Shown: piece by piece, positions 61,972 to 64,000 of the stretch | Position numbering within the stretch: position 1 is the stretch's first letter | Layout: every line of letters begins with the position of its first letter | Source of the DNA: Craspedostauros australis | Taxonomy: Eukaryota > Bacillariophyta > Bacillariophyceae > Mastogloiales > Achnanthaceae | Direction: 5' to 3' | Assembly: GCA_026770025.1 (NCBI GenBank) | Contig: JAMXDE010000004.1 | Span: forward strand, 2,901,501-2,965,500 | DNA: 64,000 nucleotides | Notes under the pieces: generated by a model | Database searches by the model: none | What the model saw: the letters and a program-made list of their open reading frames with translations, nothing else | What the model was told of the DNA's origin: nothing | Position numbers and translations under genes: made by a program

Positions 61972-64000
61972 GGCAGATGAAGTGGGGGGAAGTCGAAGCG
62001 CCATGGCTCGCGCGAGTATGGTATGGTATGGTATGGTGCGCAGCAGCCAGATGAAGCAAGGACGGCTCTGCGAGGATGACAGAATCGTGAGACATGTGAT
62101 CACCACAACATGAGCACAGCTCGTGTGCTCAGTGTGGCAGCGGACGAGTGAGATGTCCTCGTCCAACTCCGTGGATCGCGCGGCGAAGTCCGACATGATT
62201 CCTTGTCTCTTGTGGTACCGATCACAGCAGCGCTGCGCTCTGGGGCGCTGGTGGGACCTCTCTTTGCAGAATTGCGAAGCGGCGACATTTCCGAGATCTT
62301 GGATGCAGATTCCTTGCTGTTGCACTTCTTCCTCTGTTCTGGCGAACTGCAAAGAGACGCTTTGGGTCTTCACAGTGCTTTTTATGCTTCTGCAACGCGA
62401 ACAACCATGACACACAACGCAGCGTCGTCAACGTGCTTTGGAATAGTACCTAGCGCGTCCATCAAGTACCACGGGGGAGCCTCGTCACCTACTTAATTAG
62501 TGCATGGGTCAAGTTTGTTGGCAAGGGCAAAGGGAGATGGCGCACAAGTAGGTACTATACATCGTCGGCGAGGTTTCATCGTCGCAAATTGTCCTCTGCC
62601 ATCGTCGTTGGGCTGGGTCTCTAAGATTAATCGTCGTCGGTGAAGATTCCTTGAGGGCAAAAAGCCTCAAGAACGGTTGGAGTAGGTACAACAAGAGTAT
62701 CAATTGTGTCGGAGAGTGTCGCAAACACGAGAAAACCGCCCGTTGCTGTACGCAATGACAACCCACGAACAGTGCCTCGTGATTGCAGACTGTGACCGTG
62801 TCGGAACTGCGCATAACGCAGAAGTCAAGAGCAGCAACAAAGAGGGATCACCAGCGCAATACCACATGGGCTCATCGGCCGGAGAGTCGAGATGTGGTCT
62901 GTTCTGTTGAATCTCTCGCCTTTTTGCGCCTCTATCATCACCAAGGCACTCCAGTACCGATTATTTCTGATATCTTGGAGCATTGAAGATAGCACAGCGG
63001 ATTCTCGCAGAGCACTCCATACTTCAAACAATATGACACGACTTTGAGTAGAACATGTAACATTATAGAATATTATTCTATAGAATACAATAATATGGAG
63101 GCAGCAAAGGTATCCTGGATGCAGCGCATTGATCAAGCTACTCTGCAGATCAAAGAGAGGGCGCGATCTACATCCGCTTTTGCGCAGTAGAAGTCAAGAT
63201 GCACCAAGGGAATGGATCTCCGATTTCTTAGCATCTACGTTGTGGGATGTGCCGGTCAGAGTATGCCAGAGCATGTCTCCAACGCCACCATGGAGCGGCA
63301 CGCAAGCCATGAAATGGAGCCAAATGACTGAAGGGCGCCTCTCTGGATTGCTCGCGCCAGTGAGGTGGCGTGGAGGGAAAGAGGAGAACGCGGCAGTCTA
63401 TGTTTATGACCCGCCTGAGTGAAAATAGTACACCTTTCTCGGGAACGTCGTTTCTGTGTTAAAAATAACTGCGTATATCTCTTGTCCTACATCAAATACA
63501 TCATATGGCAAGAACTAGAATTGTTCCGTCCAATCATTTTAAAGTTATGGAGGGTTGAAAATCATGTCGAATCTACCTATTAGGTGAATAACGCACAGAC
63601 GCAACAGTGCTCATTGGCGCTTCAATAGAGTCGCAGTGGTCATTCGTCCCAAAACGTTCTTTTTTCTTCCATCGTTTGGGCTTTGTTCGCGATTCTTGAA
63701 TTTCCGGAGAGTGACTCTACCTTGTGCTCACACAGAATCGTTGGTGTGGACACAAAACTCTTGTTGTGTGGAGAGTGATGTGATGTATTGTGATGTAATG
63801 TGATGCAGGGCGATGTGCCATGGGCCGTCAACCAGGATGGTAGGCACGGTCCTTGTTCCTCTTACTCCTGTCTGTTATGTCAGAGTGGTAGCAAGGGGGA
63901 TGCACTGGCTGCAATGCACAAGACGCATACGATGCAAGTTGCGCAGCGCTGAATTGGACGATGTGAATTGCTGGTGCCAAGATGGAAATGGACAGCACCC
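61972..64000. other. Right end of window, no supported gene
   Basis: Many short overlapping frames (for example 62123-62410 plus, 63129-63422 plus), none with a recognisable domain or a conserved partner in the window. A GGTAT microsatellite occurs near 62018-62037. A truncated gene continuing beyond the window cannot be excluded. Confidence 0.45.

Noticed and set aside
62100-63422. Several 60-100 codon frames at the right end
   Set aside because: They overlap each other on both strands, show no domains and have no repeated or conserved partner in the window.

Overview
The window is nuclear DNA of a photosynthetic stramenopile, almost certainly a diatom. Four lines of evidence support this: four LHCX (LI818-type) light-harvesting genes with the complex-plastid 'AAFAP' leader motif, a NirB-NirD type nitrite reductase, two CoDi-like Ty1/copia retrotransposons, and host genes with none or one short GT-AG intron. 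Labels LHCX-a to -d, CGR1-4, TE1 and TE2 are local names used only here.

Layout. 1-9157: complete Ty1/copia element TE1 with two LTRs that read as identical and an intact 2421-codon gag-pol; the left target-site copy is cut by the window edge. 9158-12078: no recognisable gene. 12079-51592: a locus built by duplication of an ~11 kb block. Block A (about 12740-23653) holds, all on the minus strand, a secreted subtilase, LHCX-a, CGR1 (broken), LHCX-b and CGR2 (5'-truncated and fused to a solo LTR). Block B (about 26198-28555 continuing at 41907-51592) holds a 3'-truncated subtilase, LHCX-c, CGR3, LHCX-d and CGR4. CGR genes encode secreted proteins made of 12-13 tandem 18-residue Cys-Gly repeats; I know no named family for them. 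Block B is split by a 13.35 kb nested transposon stack (28557-41905): a Tc1/mariner-like DNA transposon, whose transposase gene is interrupted by a TE1-family solo LTR, which is itself interrupted by a complete second Ty1/copia element, TE2.

53587-57168: NAD(P)H nitrite reductase, plus strand, whose single intron lies exactly between its NirB and NirD parts. Then follow, on the minus strand, a sulfotransferase-like gene (57600-59303), a plastid-targeted TPR-like gene (59713-60528) and a doubtful poly-Gln ORF (61252-61866). 62000-64000 shows no gene I can support.

How it fits together. The four LHCX genes share promoter elements: a TATA-like box about 65-90 bases before the ATG and a TGACGTCA site about 590-610 bases upstream, of the type bound by diatom bZIP/aureochrome factors. 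This points to co-regulated dosage of photoprotective antenna protein. LHCX proteins resemble each other within a block while their flanks match across blocks, which suggests gene conversion. CGR genes have been amplified along with LHCX, one per LHCX, but are decaying in block A.
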